A DNA stretch of 64,000 nt, taken from the NCBI GenBank assembly GCA_019694655.1, contig JAIBBN010000012.1, positions 1 to 64,000 on the forward strand, written 5' to 3'. The DNA is from Leptospirales bacterium. Lineage in GTDB: Bacteria > Spirochaetota > Leptospiria > Leptospirales > Leptonemataceae. The position numbers were made by a program, and so were the translations under genes. How positions within the stretch are numbered: the first letter of the stretch is position 1; each line of letters opens with the position of its first letter. The notes below the pieces were generated by a model. That model had not been told where the DNA came from, searched no databases, and was given only the letters and a program-made list of their open reading frames with translations. This document shows positions 10,420-20,035 of this stretch, piece by piece.

Positions 10420-11541
10420 ATGCGAAGACGAGAGTTCCTCAGCCGTAGCGCGGCGGCAGCCGCGGGTCTTGCCGGCCTTGGCCTTGCCGGCGCATGTAAA
10501 TCGGGAAGCGCCGGCGCTGCCTCCCGTTCAGGCAAATCGTATCGTTTGCGGATGGTCACAACCTGGCCTAAGAATTTTCCAGGCCTTGGGGCCGGCGCCA
10601 ATCGACTGGCGCAATCCATCGAGGAAATGAGCGGCGGCCGTATTCAGGTGCGAGTCTATGCGGCCGGCGAACTGGTGCCTGCCCTCGAGTGCTTTGATGC
10701 GGTGGCTAACGGCGTAGCCGATCTGGGGCATGGCGCCGCGTATTACTGGAAGGGAAAAAGCGAGGCGGCGCAGTTCTTTGCGGCCGTGCCCTTTGGACTC
10801 AACGCTCAGGAAATGAGCGGCTGGATTCGCTACGGCGGCGGACAGCAATTGTGGGACGAACTCTACGCCCCCTTCAATCTGAAGGCCTTTGCCTGCGGCA
10901 ATACCGGCGTACAGATGGGAGGCTGGTTTCGCCGCGAGATTCGCTCGCTGTCCGATTGGCGCGGGCTCAAGATGCGCATGCCGGGCCTCGGCGGCGATGT
11001 CATTCGCCAGGCTGGCGCGACGGTAGTACAGCTGCCGGGCGGCGAGATTTTCCAGGCCTTGCAGAGCGGCGCCATCGACGCCACCGAATGGGTCGGCCCC
11101 TACAACGATCTGGCCTTTGGCTTCTACAAAGCGGCGAAGTATTACTACTGGCCGGGCTGGCACGAGCCGGCCACGGCTATGGAATTGCTAATCAATCGTA
11201 AACTATTTGAGGAGCTTTCCGAGCAAGATCAGTCGCTGCTGCGCTACGCTTGCTCGGCCGCCTACGATGACGTGCTTTCAGAGTTTACGGCGCGCAACAA
11301 CCACGCCCTGACCGAGCTGGTACAAAAACATGGCGTACTGCTGCGCCGTTTCTCTGATGACACCCTGGCGGCCCTGGCGCGCATCAGCGATGAGGTGACC
11401 GCGGCAATCGCCGGGAAAGACGCGCTTTCACGCAAAGTTTTCGACTCCTATCGCGCCTTCCGCAAGGACGCCATGGCCTGGGCGCGCATCGGCGAAGAAG
11501 GCTATTCTGTGGCGCGTTCCCTGACGGGGTCGCAGCCATGA
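10420..11541 (+). CDS. dctP: TRAP transporter solute-binding protein DctP/TakP-like, Tat lipoprotein
   Basis: The substrate-binding subunit of a TRAP transporter (373 aa). The N-terminus carries a twin-arginine motif (RRREFLS) followed by a hydrophobic core and the lipobox L-A-G-A-C at residue 26. It is probably exported folded by Tat and then lipid-anchored. The mature part has the DctP fold with MRMPG (substrate arginine) and the segment EWVGPYNDLAFGFY then YYYWPGWHEP, typical of the TakP group that binds 2-oxo acids. The stop overlaps the dctQ start (ATGA), so translation is coupled. The ligand is inferred from family only. Confidence 0.92.
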   Translation: MRRREFLSRSAAAAAGLAGLGLAGACKSGSAGAASRSGKSYRLRMVTTWPKNFPGLGAGANRLAQSIEEMSGGRIQVRVYAAGELVPALECFDAVANGVADLGHGAAYYWKGKSEAAQFFAAVPFGLNAQEMSGWIRYGGGQQLWDELYAPFNLKAFACGNTGVQMGGWFRREIRSLSDWRGLKMRMPGLGGDVIRQAGATVVQLPGGEIFQALQSGAIDATEWVGPYNDLAFGFYKAAKYYYWPGWHEPATAMELLINRKLFEELSEQDQSLLRYACSAAYDDVLSEFTARNNHALTELVQKHGVLLRRFSDDTLAALARISDEVTAAIAGKDALSRKVFDSYRAFRKDAMAWARIGEEGYSVARSLTGSQP

Positions 11542-12104
11542 AGGACTCGTCGCTGAAGCGGCTGCGCTGGCTCATTGCCGGCATTGATGCAGTCAACGTC
11601 AACGTTGGACGCGCCGCCGCCTGGCTCTTGCTGGCCATGGCTGTGCTGGTCTTTCTGATCGCTATCCTTCGCTACCTCTTCAATTTTGGCGCCGTATTCT
11701 TACAAGAAGCAGCGGTCTATTTGCACGCCGGCGCTTTCATGGTCGCCATAGGCTACGCGCTGCTGCGCGGCGACCATGTTCGCGTCGATATCTTCTATCA
11801 CGATCGCAGTGTGCGTCACCGCGCGCTGGTCGATTTGCTGGGCGGTCTGTTGTTGCTCCTCCCCATCTGCCTGGTCGCTCTCTACTATTGCGCTCCCTAT
11901 GTCCTTCAGTCCTGGTTGCGCCTGGAACAGTCACAGGAAAGCGGCGGCATTCCAGCGCTTTTTTTGCTGAAGACCTTTCTGCTTCTGGGACCGGCGCTGC
12001 TGCTTTTGCAGGGGATTGCCCAGATCTTGCGCGCCTGGCTGCGCTATGTCAGCGGCGTAGAAGACTCGCAAAGCGAAATGGAAGGCCGCCAAGAGGGTCT
12101 GTAA
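11538..12104 (+). CDS. dctQ: TRAP transporter small permease DctQ
   Basis: A 188-residue membrane protein with four hydrophobic segments (about 25-47, 62-80, 96-120 and 140-165), as expected for DctQ. The motif GDHVRVDIFY after the second helix is characteristic of the family. It starts inside the stop codon of dctP. DctM is not next: a large secreted-protein gene and an A/T-rich gap intervene, so dctQ ends the first transcription unit or reads through about 2 kb. Confidence 0.92.
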   Translation: MKDSSLKRLRWLIAGIDAVNVNVGRAAAWLLLAMAVLVFLIAILRYLFNFGAVFLQEAAVYLHAGAFMVAIGYALLRGDHVRVDIFYHDRSVRHRALVDLLGGLLLLLPICLVALYYCAPYVLQSWLRLEQSQESGGIPALFLLKTFLLLGPALLLLQGIAQILRAWLRYVSGVEDSQSEMEGRQEGL

Positions 12105-12127
12105 CGTTAGTTATCTTTTATTGAATT

Positions 12128-12156
12128 TTGTTGTTTGAAAATTGTCGCTGTAAATT
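12128..12156 (+). promoter_or_regulatory. Candidate sigma-70-type promoter in an A/T-rich gap
   Basis: The 162-base gap after dctQ is unusually A/T-rich. TTGTTG (12128-12133) and TAAATT (12151-12156) are separated by 17 bases, a fair -35/-10 pair, about 110 bases upstream of the secreted-protein start. This would let the inserted gene, and perhaps dctM, be transcribed apart from dctPQ. Evidence is spacing and sequence only. Confidence 0.35.
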
Positions 12157-12266
12157 GTTCGGCAGCGGATTGCCCGCCGGCAATGGCGACGCACTCTCAT
12201 TTACTCTGAGCATCGGCCCAGAAAAAGGAGATGACTGGACTTTGCTTCCTTGCCACGGGATCGGCC

Positions 12267-14180
12267 ATGAAGTCCTGGATTCGCAAGATCGTACTGGCTC
12301 TCGTTCTGTTGCCCCTGGCCTGGCTGCAGGCGCAGCGCATTGTCCTTGATCGTACTGCCGCTACCGTAAACGTACGTGTTAGCGTGCGCGGCGCGTGGGG
12401 GCCGGATCAAATCCCGCTGCGTCTGGCTTACGTCGCTGTAAGCTACAGGCCCATGGGCCAGCCGGTCTGCAGCCCGATGCTATTCTTTTCGATCCGAGAG
12501 GAGGGCAGTTCCGGATTTGGCTGTCGCAATGGCCAGCGCGACAGTCGCGCCGCTTTGCAGACTGATATCGAAACCTCAGGCAATCGCGGCCTGGAAGCAA
12601 GGTTGATGGTTCCGATGACGCCGTCCGGCCCTGCCATGGCCCAGATTCCAGAGGATAGCGCCTTCATCCCTCAACAACTTGGGACGCTGCAGGTGCTGCG
12701 CGGCCTGCGGGTCCCAGGTGCGCCCGGATCGCGCACGCCCCCCGAAGGGCAGCTCTACTTCAAGCTGAATCCCGACTTCAATGTTGACACGCTCTATGAA
12801 TTTGCCGGCGAACGACGGGCCGCAACGCTGAATGGCCAGCGCGGCATCGTACTCTTGCAGTATTTTCTGGAAACGCCGGAGCCTCCATCGGGCGGTTCCT
12901 GGATGCAATTCTATGATCTGCTGGTGGAGACCGCTGATGCGCGCGGCGCCGCACGCAGCCTGGGTTCCTATTTTGGCTTCGAACATCACAACACGCTTCA
13001 GTCGCTAGCCTATGATCGCGAAAACAAACGCTATGTATTTCAAATTTTTGTAAAGACTGGCGTCAGCGACGATCGAATCAACGAGGCCTTGCAGCGATTT
13101 CGCTTTGGCTTTGCGCGTAGATCCTGGGGCGGTTACGATGATTCCACTCCCTGCACACGCAGCGAATGTATTCTGGATCCGCTGCGCAGCTTTCAGGCCT
13201 CGATGCCTGGACGCCACGGATCGCTCAGCTACCGGATGGACGGACCCCTGGTCTTGCCGGCGCGCCTTTCCTACCGTCTGGCAACCCGCGATCGCCAGGG
13301 TCGACCGGTTGATAACAGCGAACTGGAACTGAGAGTGAGGGCAGTGCGCGAGGGAAGCGAGCGCACTGTGGAATCCGTGGCGCAATCGGGTCGCTGGAAC
13401 CCCTACACCTCAAGAATGCTGGTCGAGCGGCCGGGCGTCTCCTATGGCGAGGTTGGCCCGCTGGCGTCCGAAACTCGCGCGTTGTTGAATCTTGATGATG
13501 TCGACGGCGCCCGCTACAATCTACAAGTGCGCGTCGTTTACCGTGGCGTCGAATTTCCAGCAGAAGCTATCGGGCCGGGCAAGCCCATTGAATCAATCAC
13601 ACTCATTGGAACCGTCCCCGGCGCCACCAGCGCCGCTGCGCGACCCAATTCCATTTTCACCGAAGCGCATCCCTACTGGCAGAGCTATCTGGTTGGCAAG
13701 GGCTTCAGCGATACCTGGCCGGCCAATCAGAGTTTCGATCACTATCCGCTCTTCGAAGTGCTGTTCAAGAAGCCAGAGGCGCGGCGCGAGACGCTACGCT
13801 TTGAACTTGCCCCGGACTCGCTGCCTGGGGTCATTCTCGCCTCGGCCCGGCGGCTTTCGGATAATCGCGTCTTTGAAAGCGTAGCCAGCGGTAATGCTGC
13901 ATTGCTGAACCTCGAGGATATTCCGGGCGCAAAGTACCAGTTGAGTTTTCGCGTTCGCTATGAGGATCGCGATTATCTGCCTGGCCAGCGCCCCGGCCCG
14001 GTGCGTCCAGGCGGCCGATTGCCGCCCGCAGTGTTGTCTATTGAGCGCAACAACAGCGGCCAGCCGGCGCCTGCGACCGATATCAGCTGGCAGGATTTCA
14101 GCATTGGCCAGCGGCAAGAGCACAGCTACCGTGTTCGCTTCGTTGCAATGCTGCCAGTCCGTCCGCAACCGCTGCGCTGA
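12267..14180 (+). CDS. Large secreted protein of unknown function inside the TRAP operon (637 aa)
   Basis: The ATG at 12267 gives a signal peptide (MKSWIRKIVL, then a hydrophobic core) ending near WLQAQ; no lipobox cysteine is present, so the protein is likely periplasmic or surface-exposed. The body is rich in beta strands. Two C-terminal blocks of about 140 residues appear to be repeats: ALLNLDDVDGARYNLQVRV (about 405) and ALLNLEDIPGAKYQLSFRV (about 543), each ending in a short proline/glycine stretch. I recognise no family. The position between dctQ and dctM, on the same strand, is unusual and suggests a role linked to the transporter or chance insertion. Confidence 0.75.
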   Translation: MKSWIRKIVLALVLLPLAWLQAQRIVLDRTAATVNVRVSVRGAWGPDQIPLRLAYVAVSYRPMGQPVCSPMLFFSIREEGSSGFGCRNGQRDSRAALQTDIETSGNRGLEARLMVPMTPSGPAMAQIPEDSAFIPQQLGTLQVLRGLRVPGAPGSRTPPEGQLYFKLNPDFNVDTLYEFAGERRAATLNGQRGIVLLQYFLETPEPPSGGSWMQFYDLLVETADARGAARSLGSYFGFEHHNTLQSLAYDRENKRYVFQIFVKTGVSDDRINEALQRFRFGFARRSWGGYDDSTPCTRSECILDPLRSFQASMPGRHGSLSYRMDGPLVLPARLSYRLATRDRQGRPVDNSELELRVRAVREGSERTVESVAQSGRWNPYTSRMLVERPGVSYGEVGPLASETRALLNLDDVDGARYNLQVRVVYRGVEFPAEAIGPGKPIESITLIGTVPGATSAAARPNSIFTEAHPYWQSYLVGKGFSDTWPANQSFDHYPLFEVLFKKPEARRETLRFELAPDSLPGVILASARRLSDNRVFESVASGNAALLNLEDIPGAKYQLSFRVRYEDRDYLPGQRPGPVRPGGRLPPAVLSIERNNSGQPAPATDISWQDFSIGQRQEHSYRVRFVAMLPVRPQPLR

Positions 14181-14222
14181 GCGCCTTTGTCTTGACGCTG
14201 CAGCCAGGCGCCCGCCCTGGGT

Positions 14223-15701
14223 ATGACTCTGTTGCTGCGGCGGCAAGGCGACTCTGGAAGCGCTTGCTTCGCCTTGCTGCGGCGCAAGGCCGGGTCAGTG
14301 CATTACACGTTCCTTGACATCCTGTTTCCTGTGGCGCTGTTTCTGGTTGTAATCGCCGCGCTGATGAGCGGTTATCACGTCGCCTTCAGTCTGGCCGGGG
14401 TCTCGCTGGCCTTTGCATTTCTGGGCGCTCTGACCGGCCATTTCGATCTGCCGCTGCTGGGCGCTCTGCCGGCGCGACTGTTCGGGATCATGAACAATGA
14501 TACCCTGATTGCCATTCCCTTATTCGTATTGATGGGAGTGCTGTTGGAAAAATCGCGCATCGCCGAGGAACTCCTCGAAACCATGGCATTGCTTTTTGGC
14601 GGTCTGCGCGGCGGACTGGCTATCGCAATCTGTCTGGTTGGCGCGCTGCTGGCGGCGTCGACAGGGATCGTTGGCGCCACGGTAGTCGCCATGGGCCTGA
14701 TATCGCTGCCAGCGATGTTGCGCTACCGCTACCAGCCGGAACTTGCCGCCGGCATTGTCGCCGCCAGCGGGACGCTTGGACAGATCATTCCGCCCAGCAT
14801 CGTACTGATTATTCTCGGCGATCAGATCAGCTCCGCCTACCAGCAGGCGCAGCTTTCAATGGGCAATTATTCAGCGCGCACGGTCACTGTGGGCGACTTG
14901 TTCCTGGGCTCTCTGGCGCCGGGAATTTTGTTGGTAATCTTCTATATACTATTTGTCGGCTGGAAAGCCTGGCGCCATCCAGAATCCGCGCCGGCCGTGC
15001 CGCTTGCGGAGCGCCAGGCTGTTGAGCCGGGCGAGCTTCGCCAAAAAATTATCCATGCTCTGGCGCCGCCGTTGCTTTTGATTCTCGGCGTCCTTGGCTC
15101 AATCATTGCCGGCGTGGCCACTGCGACCGAAGCCGCTTCCGTTGGAGTGATGGGCGCCATTGCGCTGAGCGCGGTGCGTCGCCAGATGGACCTGTCGCGA
15201 CTGCGCAGTTCCCTGGAGGGGGCTCTGCGCATCACTGCCATGGTCTTCATGATCCTGATTGGCGCTTCGCTCTTCTCCCTGGTCTTCCGCGGATTTGAGG
15301 GCGATCTGATGGTGGAAACGGCCCTGAGCGCATTGCCTGGCGGTCGCTGGGCGGCGCTGGCGACGGTCATGCTGGTGATCTTCTTGATGGGCTTCTTTCT
15401 GGATTTCTTCGAAATTGTCTTTATTGTGATCCCTATCGCCGGACCGATTCTACTCGCGATGGGTTTCGATCCAATCTGGCTGGGCGTTCTGGTCGCGCTG
15501 AATCTGCAGACTTCCTTCCTCACTCCTCCCTTTGGATTCGCGCTCTTCTATTTGCGCGGCGTTGCGCCTCCCGAATTGAAAACGGTCCACATCTATCGCG
15601 GCGTTGTTCCCTTCATCGGACTGCAGCTGATCGCGCTGCTGATTACCGTAGTCGCTCCCTCGCTGGCGACCTGGCTGCCGCGCTTGATATACGGAGAATG
15701 A
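14223..15701 (+). CDS. dctM: TRAP transporter large permease DctM
   Basis: The large membrane subunit of the TRAP transporter, with about 12 hydrophobic helices. Family landmarks include the FPVALFLVVIAALMSGY opening, IPLFVLMGVLLEKS, the repeat GTLGQIIPPSIVLI with its mirror LNLQTSFLTPPFG, and LLAASTGIVGATVV. It uses a sodium gradient in known relatives. The ATG at 14223 adds about 25 atypical residues; the GTG at 14298, preceded by AAGG, fits the family start better. It is separated from dctQ by the secreted-protein gene. It ends seven bases from the convergent gene. Confidence 0.93.
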   Translation: MTLLLRRQGDSGSACFALLRRKAGSVHYTFLDILFPVALFLVVIAALMSGYHVAFSLAGVSLAFAFLGALTGHFDLPLLGALPARLFGIMNNDTLIAIPLFVLMGVLLEKSRIAEELLETMALLFGGLRGGLAIAICLVGALLAASTGIVGATVVAMGLISLPAMLRYRYQPELAAGIVAASGTLGQIIPPSIVLIILGDQISSAYQQAQLSMGNYSARTVTVGDLFLGSLAPGILLVIFYILFVGWKAWRHPESAPAVPLAERQAVEPGELRQKIIHALAPPLLLILGVLGSIIAGVATATEAASVGVMGAIALSAVRRQMDLSRLRSSLEGALRITAMVFMILIGASLFSLVFRGFEGDLMVETALSALPGGRWAALATVMLVIFLMGFFLDFFEIVFIVIPIAGPILLAMGFDPIWLGVLVALNLQTSFLTPPFGFALFYLRGVAPPELKTVHIYRGVVPFIGLQLIALLITVVAPSLATWLPRLIYGE

Positions 15702-15708
15702 TACTCGG

Positions 15709-16440
15709 CTATTGTCCGCGGGCCGGTTTCTCAGCGGCGGGTTTTTCGGCCGTCGGATCTGGATTTGGCTGCGCCGTGATCGGAGTCTCCCTTCCGGTAT
15801 GCGGCGGCCGCGTTCCTCCAGCCTCGGCGCCGGCGTCGCTGGCCGCCGGAACCGCCGGCTTGCTCTGATCCTCTGGCGGCGGCGCCGGAGGAAGCGGACG
15901 CTCGGCTGCCGCACGCAGCATGCCGGGCGGCAGAAAACTGACAGTCCAGGCTGCGGCTGATTCCGGCAATGCGGTCAGCTGCAGTCGTCGATTCGGCATG
16001 AAGTTGAGGATCAAGCATTCGCCGGCATCGACCCAATCGAGGCGCGCTTGCAGCGGCGTTGGCTTCTCGCGATCCGCCTTGAATTCGCGTGGCGCAACCG
16101 ATTCCACGCATGCCCAGTACTCCCCACGCACCTGCTGTTTCACTGATAGCTGAATGGCCTGGGCGCCGCTTGTGCCGTACTGACGCGCCAGCAGCACGTT
16201 ATCTGCTTCCACCTGCAAGTAGAGGCCGCCGTCTTCTTGCAGCCAGGCGCCGCGCGGAATACGATAGAAGAGGGGGATCGTCGGCGCGCTATTCTGTGCA
16301 GAAGCAGCTGCGGCCGGCTCAGCGGCGGCAGGCATTGTCGCAGGGCCCGCTCCGAGCAGCGCCAGGGCGCCGACCAGGGCCAGACGGCCTGGCATGGCGA
16401 TTCCGGCCGAAGTCGGCGGCTCAGACCGCAAGAGTCTCAT
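15709..16440 (-). CDS. Exported protein with Pro/Ala-rich C-terminus (243 aa)
   Basis: The start codon overlaps the stop of the upstream DUF327 gene (ATGA at 16437-16440), which supports this start, although MPGRLALVGA at residue 16 begins the signal-peptide core. The folded part (about 50-175) is beta-rich and includes LYLQVEADNVLL and a pair of cysteines. The last 65 residues are dominated by Pro, Ala, Glu and Lys with an imperfect AEKPA repeat, typical of a disordered or wall-spanning tail. The function is unknown. Coupling to the DUF327 gene suggests they work together. Confidence 0.65.
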   Translation of the reverse strand: MRLLRSEPPTSAGIAMPGRLALVGALALLGAGPATMPAAAEPAAAASAQNSAPTIPLFYRIPRGAWLQEDGGLYLQVEADNVLLARQYGTSGAQAIQLSVKQQVRGEYWACVESVAPREFKADREKPTPLQARLDWVDAGECLILNFMPNRRLQLTALPESAAAWTVSFLPPGMLRAAAERPLPPAPPPEDQSKPAVPAASDAGAEAGGTRPPHTGRETPITAQPNPDPTAEKPAAEKPARGQ

Positions 16441-16934
16441 TCACGGACATCGATCAGGATTCCTCTGATTTCTTCCACTGCTTTCAAGATTTGAAAGGCG
16501 GAGTTGCCGCGGGAATGGATCAGGTTAGCCATGCGCTGCAGGCGCTCATCGACAAACTCGACGATGCTCAGCTCGACTTCGTCCCCGGAGCGACTGCGCC
16601 GCCGAATCTTACGAATGCGTGTGTTGCGCCGCAAGGTTTCGCGAGCAATGGCGGCGACCAGCTGCTTGTAGCGTTGCAGATTTTCATCGCTCTGTTTTTC
16701 GATCAGCTGGCGTTCCGCCTCGGGCAACTCGCTCCAGAGTTGCTTCAAATCGCGGGTTTCGCTGCGCTGCGCCGGCATCACTTCTTCCAGAATTTCCTGA
16801 AAGGAAGATCCGGAACGAACGCCACTGGCGGCGGTCTGGGCCCCGGTCTGGCTGGCCCCGCTTGCAGCTCCGCCTCCGGTCGCGGCGCCGCGCAAGCGTC
16901 TCGAGTCGCGAGGTCCTATGGCCGGAGACTGCAT
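16437..16934 (-). CDS. DUF327 (YaaR) family protein
   Basis: A 165-residue cytoplasmic protein. After a Gly/Ala/Ser-rich N-terminus (1-40), the sequence from SSFQEILEEV onward, with the helical KQLVAAIARETL, the strongly basic RRNTRIRKIRRRSR patch and a closing EIRGILIDVRE, matches the DUF327/YaaR family seen in Firmicutes and spirochaetes. The molecular role of the family is not established. It lies upstream of, and is translationally coupled to, the proline-rich exported protein. Confidence 0.75.
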   Translation of the reverse strand: MQSPAIGPRDSRRLRGAATGGGAASGASQTGAQTAASGVRSGSSFQEILEEVMPAQRSETRDLKQLWSELPEAERQLIEKQSDENLQRYKQLVAAIARETLRRNTRIRKIRRRSRSGDEVELSIVEFVDERLQRMANLIHSRGNSAFQILKAVEEIRGILIDVRE

Positions 16935-17004
16935 ACCCTGATTCTATCGGATTTTCGCCTGAAAGCCTGAAGGATTATGTCTCTTCAGTCTTGCTGCCTT
17001 GCGA

Positions 17005-18159
17005 TCAGGGGCGGCCCAGGCGAGTATGGACTAACTGTAGCCAGTAGCGGATCCCAATTTCGAGGGCCTCGTCATTGAAGTCATAGTGGGGACTGTGCAA
17101 GCCGGGCGTGTTTGGTCCGCCGCCGGTTCCAAGCCAGATGTAGCAACCCGGGCGCTGTTGCAAAAAATAGGAGAAGTCCTCGCTGCCCATGCTTGGCGGA
17201 GGGTCGAGGATCAAAGCGTCCTTACCGACCGCAGCCTCGGCGGCGCGACGGCAGTGTTCGGTTGCTACGCGATGGTTGATGGTGGCCGGATAGCCGTGAA
17301 TATAGTTTATGTCGACGCTTGCGCCGTGAGCGCTGCACACCCCTTCGGCGCAGCGTCGGATCTCGGCTTCGATGTGCGTCCGGGTCTCCGCGTTAAGCGT
17401 GCGCACTGTGCCCGCCAGAAACATCTCTTCCGGAATGATGTTGTAGGCCTCGCCGGCGCGCAGCTTCGTCACAGAAAGAACTGCGGATTGCAATGGATCC
17501 AGTCGGCTGACGATACGCTGCAGGGATAGGCATAGCTCGGCGCCGGCCAGGATTGGATCGATCGCCTGTTGCGGCATGGCGGCGTGTCCGCCTCGGCCGC
17601 GGATGGAAATTTCAAAAAAGTCGCAGGCCGCCATCGCCGGCCCGGAGCGCAAGGCGATGACGCCAAGCGGCAGCGCCGGCCAGTTGTGCAGTCCGTAGAC
17701 CTCTTCGATGGGAAATCGTTCCAGCAGGCCCTCTTGCAACATCGCCTGTCCGCCGCCGCCTCGCTCTTCGGCCGGTTGAAAGATGAAGTAAACGCTGCCC
17801 TCAAATGTACGATCGCGCGCCAGCGCTCGCGCTGCACCCAGCAGCATAGCCGTATGACCGTCATGGCCGCAGGCATGCATGCAGCCCTCATGGCGCGATC
17901 GATGCGCAAATTGATTGAGCTCCTGCAGAGGCAGAGCATCCATATCGGCGCGCAAAGCAATGGCCGGCCCCCGGCCGCGGTGCAGGACGCCGACGACGCC
18001 AGTGGCGGCAATCCCGCCGTGGATCTCTTCGAAGCCAAATTCCAGCAGGCGATCGTTGATAAAACTTGCGGCGCCACGCTCTTCAAAAGCCAGCTCTGGT
18101 TGCTGATGCAGATGGCGACGCCAGGTTCGGACGTCGCTGATTTCGATTTCGGCTGGCAT
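17005..18159 (-). CDS. M20-family amidohydrolase (N-acyl-amino-acid / hippurate hydrolase type)
   Basis: A 384-residue metallo-amidohydrolase of the M20D group (hippurate hydrolase, IAA-amino acid hydrolase, N-acetyl-diaminopimelate deacetylase). The metal ligands are recognisable: Cys and His in ACGHDGH, the Glu pair in QPAEERGGG, His in GLHNWP and the C-terminal His in SPHYDF. The dimerisation insert lies at about 185-300. The start at 18159 (MPAEIEISD) fits the family; the longer frame would overlap the divergent GMC gene. It releases amino acids from N-acyl forms; the exact substrate is unknown. Confidence 0.92.
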   Translation of the reverse strand: MPAEIEISDVRTWRRHLHQQPELAFEERGAASFINDRLLEFGFEEIHGGIAATGVVGVLHRGRGPAIALRADMDALPLQELNQFAHRSRHEGCMHACGHDGHTAMLLGAARALARDRTFEGSVYFIFQPAEERGGGGQAMLQEGLLERFPIEEVYGLHNWPALPLGVIALRSGPAMAACDFFEISIRGRGGHAAMPQQAIDPILAGAELCLSLQRIVSRLDPLQSAVLSVTKLRAGEAYNIIPEEMFLAGTVRTLNAETRTHIEAEIRRCAEGVCSAHGASVDINYIHGYPATINHRVATEHCRRAAEAAVGKDALILDPPPSMGSEDFSYFLQQRPGCYIWLGTGGGPNTPGLHSPHYDFNDEALEIGIRYWLQLVHTRLGRP

Positions 18160-18277
18160 GGAGAAAATTCCCTGTTCCGCAATCCGTCTGGCCTGATAGC
18201 GGCCCTCGGTCAAGCTGCGCGCTGCGTCGTTCGCGGTCTTTTTGCGCTTGCAGGACCCAGGGGCGCTCAGCCATGGA

Positions 18278-20035
18278 ATGCAGATGAGCGCAGCAGGCAG
18301 CAAAGACAGTTTTGATTTCGACTACGTCATCATCGGTTCTGGATTTGGCGGCAGCGTTTCCGCCATGCGGCTGGCCCAGAAGGGCTATTCGGTGGCTGTA
18401 CTGGAGTCCGGTAAGCGTTGGAATGAGCAAAGCTATCCGAAGACAAACTGGAACATCTTTAAGTCACTGTGGTTTCCGCGAATCTTCTGCTACGGCATCC
18501 AGCGCATCAACCTGCTCAACCATGTGATGATCTTGAGCGGCGCCGGCGTGGGCGGCGGAAGTCTGGTTTATGCAAACACGCTCTATGTTCCGAAAAAGCA
18601 ATTCTTTGCCCATCGGATAGTAAAGGGCATCGGCGGCGACCGGGCATTGATGCCCTTCTTCCAGCTGGCGCAGCGCATGCTTGGCGTGGTCAAGAATCCG
18701 CAGCTCTGGGAGGTCGATCAGTTGATGCTTGCTACCGCCCGCGATATCAACTGCGAACAGACCTTCACGCCCACGCCGGTCGGCGTCTACTTTGGAGACA
18801 GCGAGCGTGAAAGCGATCCCTACTTTGGCGGCGAAGGTCCGCTGCGGCGCGGTTGCAACTTTTGTGGCGGCTGCATGGTTGGTTGTCGCTACAAAGCCAA
18901 GAATACCCTGGACAAGAACTACCTCTACTTTGCTGAAAAGCTGGGCGCGAAAGTTTTTCCTGAGACGCAGGCGGTGGATCTGATCTCCCTCTCCGAGGAC
19001 GGCAGCGCCGGCTATGAAATTCACACCAGATCGCCGAGCGGGCTTTTTGGCTATCCGCATCGCCGACTGCGCACGCGCGGCGTGGTCTTTTCCGCGGGCG
19101 TTCTGGGAACAGTGTCGCTACTGTTGAAGCTCAAGCAAAATGGGCGACTGCCGCGCCTGTCTGCAACGCTGGGCGGTCTGGTGCGCACCAACAGCGAGTC
19201 CATCGTCGGCGTCCGCGCCGCGGGGCAAAAAGTTGATTACTCCCATGGAATTGCCATCACTTCCAGTGTACACCCCGATGAACATACGCACATCGAACCG
19301 GTGCGCTATTCCGCCGGCTCCGATGTCATGGGCGGGCTATCGACAATTATGACCGACGGCGGCGGCGCCATTCCGCGTCCCATGCGCTTCCTGCTCAATA
19401 TTTTGCGGCATCCGCTGCTTTTCTTGCGCTCCCTTTCTCCCTTTGGCTTTGCAAAAGAGACGATCATACTGCTTGTAATGCAGACCCTGGACAATTCCAT
19501 CCGGCTCGAACGGCGCCGGCGCTGGATCTGGCCGTTCACGAAGTCGCTTACCTCTGAGCATGGTCGCGGCGAAAAGATCCCGACCTATATCCCTGCGGCC
19601 AATGATTTTGCCCGACGCCTGGCGCAAAAAACGGGCGGCTTCCCGGTCAGCAGCTACAATGAAGTGCTGCTCGACGTGCCGACCACGGCGCACATCCTGG
19701 GCGGCGCCTGCATCGGCCAGAACAGCGAGGAAGGCGTCATCGACAGTCAAAACCGCGTGTACGGTTATCAGAATATGCTGGTTTGCGACGGATCAATGAT
19801 TCCGGCAAATCCTGGCGTAAACCCCAGTCTTTCGATCACGGCCTTTACAGAGCGGGCTATGTCCTTTGTTCCGGTCAAGGACAGCGCGAATTACTTTAAG
19901 TTCGAACGAAAGTGGAAAGCGACTCCCGTGCTGGAGGCGAACCTCAAGCGCACGCGGAAAACAGGACAAAAAATCCGCGCCGGAGGCGCTGCAGGCAGCG
20001 CGCTCAAGCGTAAGCAGATCGATAAGCGGGGCTGA
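18278..20035 (+). CDS. GMC-family FAD oxidoreductase, cholesterol-oxidase-like
   Basis: A 585-residue flavoprotein. The FAD-binding [17 protein letters not shown] lies at the N-terminus. A Cys-rich segment, [20 protein letters not shown], is typical of the bacterial cholesterol-oxidase-like branch. The C-terminal GMC signature reads HILGGACIG, then [15 protein letters not shown] and [10 protein letters not shown]. It probably oxidises a sterol-like or long alcohol. Start candidates are the ATGs at 18278 and 18284. Its last 32 bases overlap the end of the convergent aroD. The divergent neighbour is the M20 amidohydrolase. Confidence 0.9.
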   Translation: MQMSAAGSKDSFDFDYVIIGSGFGGSVSAMRLAQKGYSVAVLESGKRWNEQSYPKTNWNIFKSLWFPRIFCYGIQRINLLNHVMILSGAGVGGGSLVYANTLYVPKKQFFAHRIVKGIGGDRALMPFFQLAQRMLGVVKNPQLWEVDQLMLATARDINCEQTFTPTPVGVYFGDSERESDPYFGGEGPLRRGCNFCGGCMVGCRYKAKNTLDKNYLYFAEKLGAKVFPETQAVDLISLSEDGSAGYEIHTRSPSGLFGYPHRRLRTRGVVFSAGVLGTVSLLLKLKQNGRLPRLSATLGGLVRTNSESIVGVRAAGQKVDYSHGIAITSSVHPDEHTHIEPVRYSAGSDVMGGLSTIMTDGGGAIPRPMRFLLNILRHPLLFLRSLSPFGFAKETIILLVMQTLDNSIRLERRRRWIWPFTKSLTSEHGRGEKIPTYIPAANDFARRLAQKTGGFPVSSYNEVLLDVPTTAHILGGACIGQNSEEGVIDSQNRVYGYQNMLVCDGSMIPANPGVNPSLSITAFTERAMSFVPVKDSANYFKFERKWKATPVLEANLKRTRKTGQKIRAGGAAGSALKRKQIDKRG

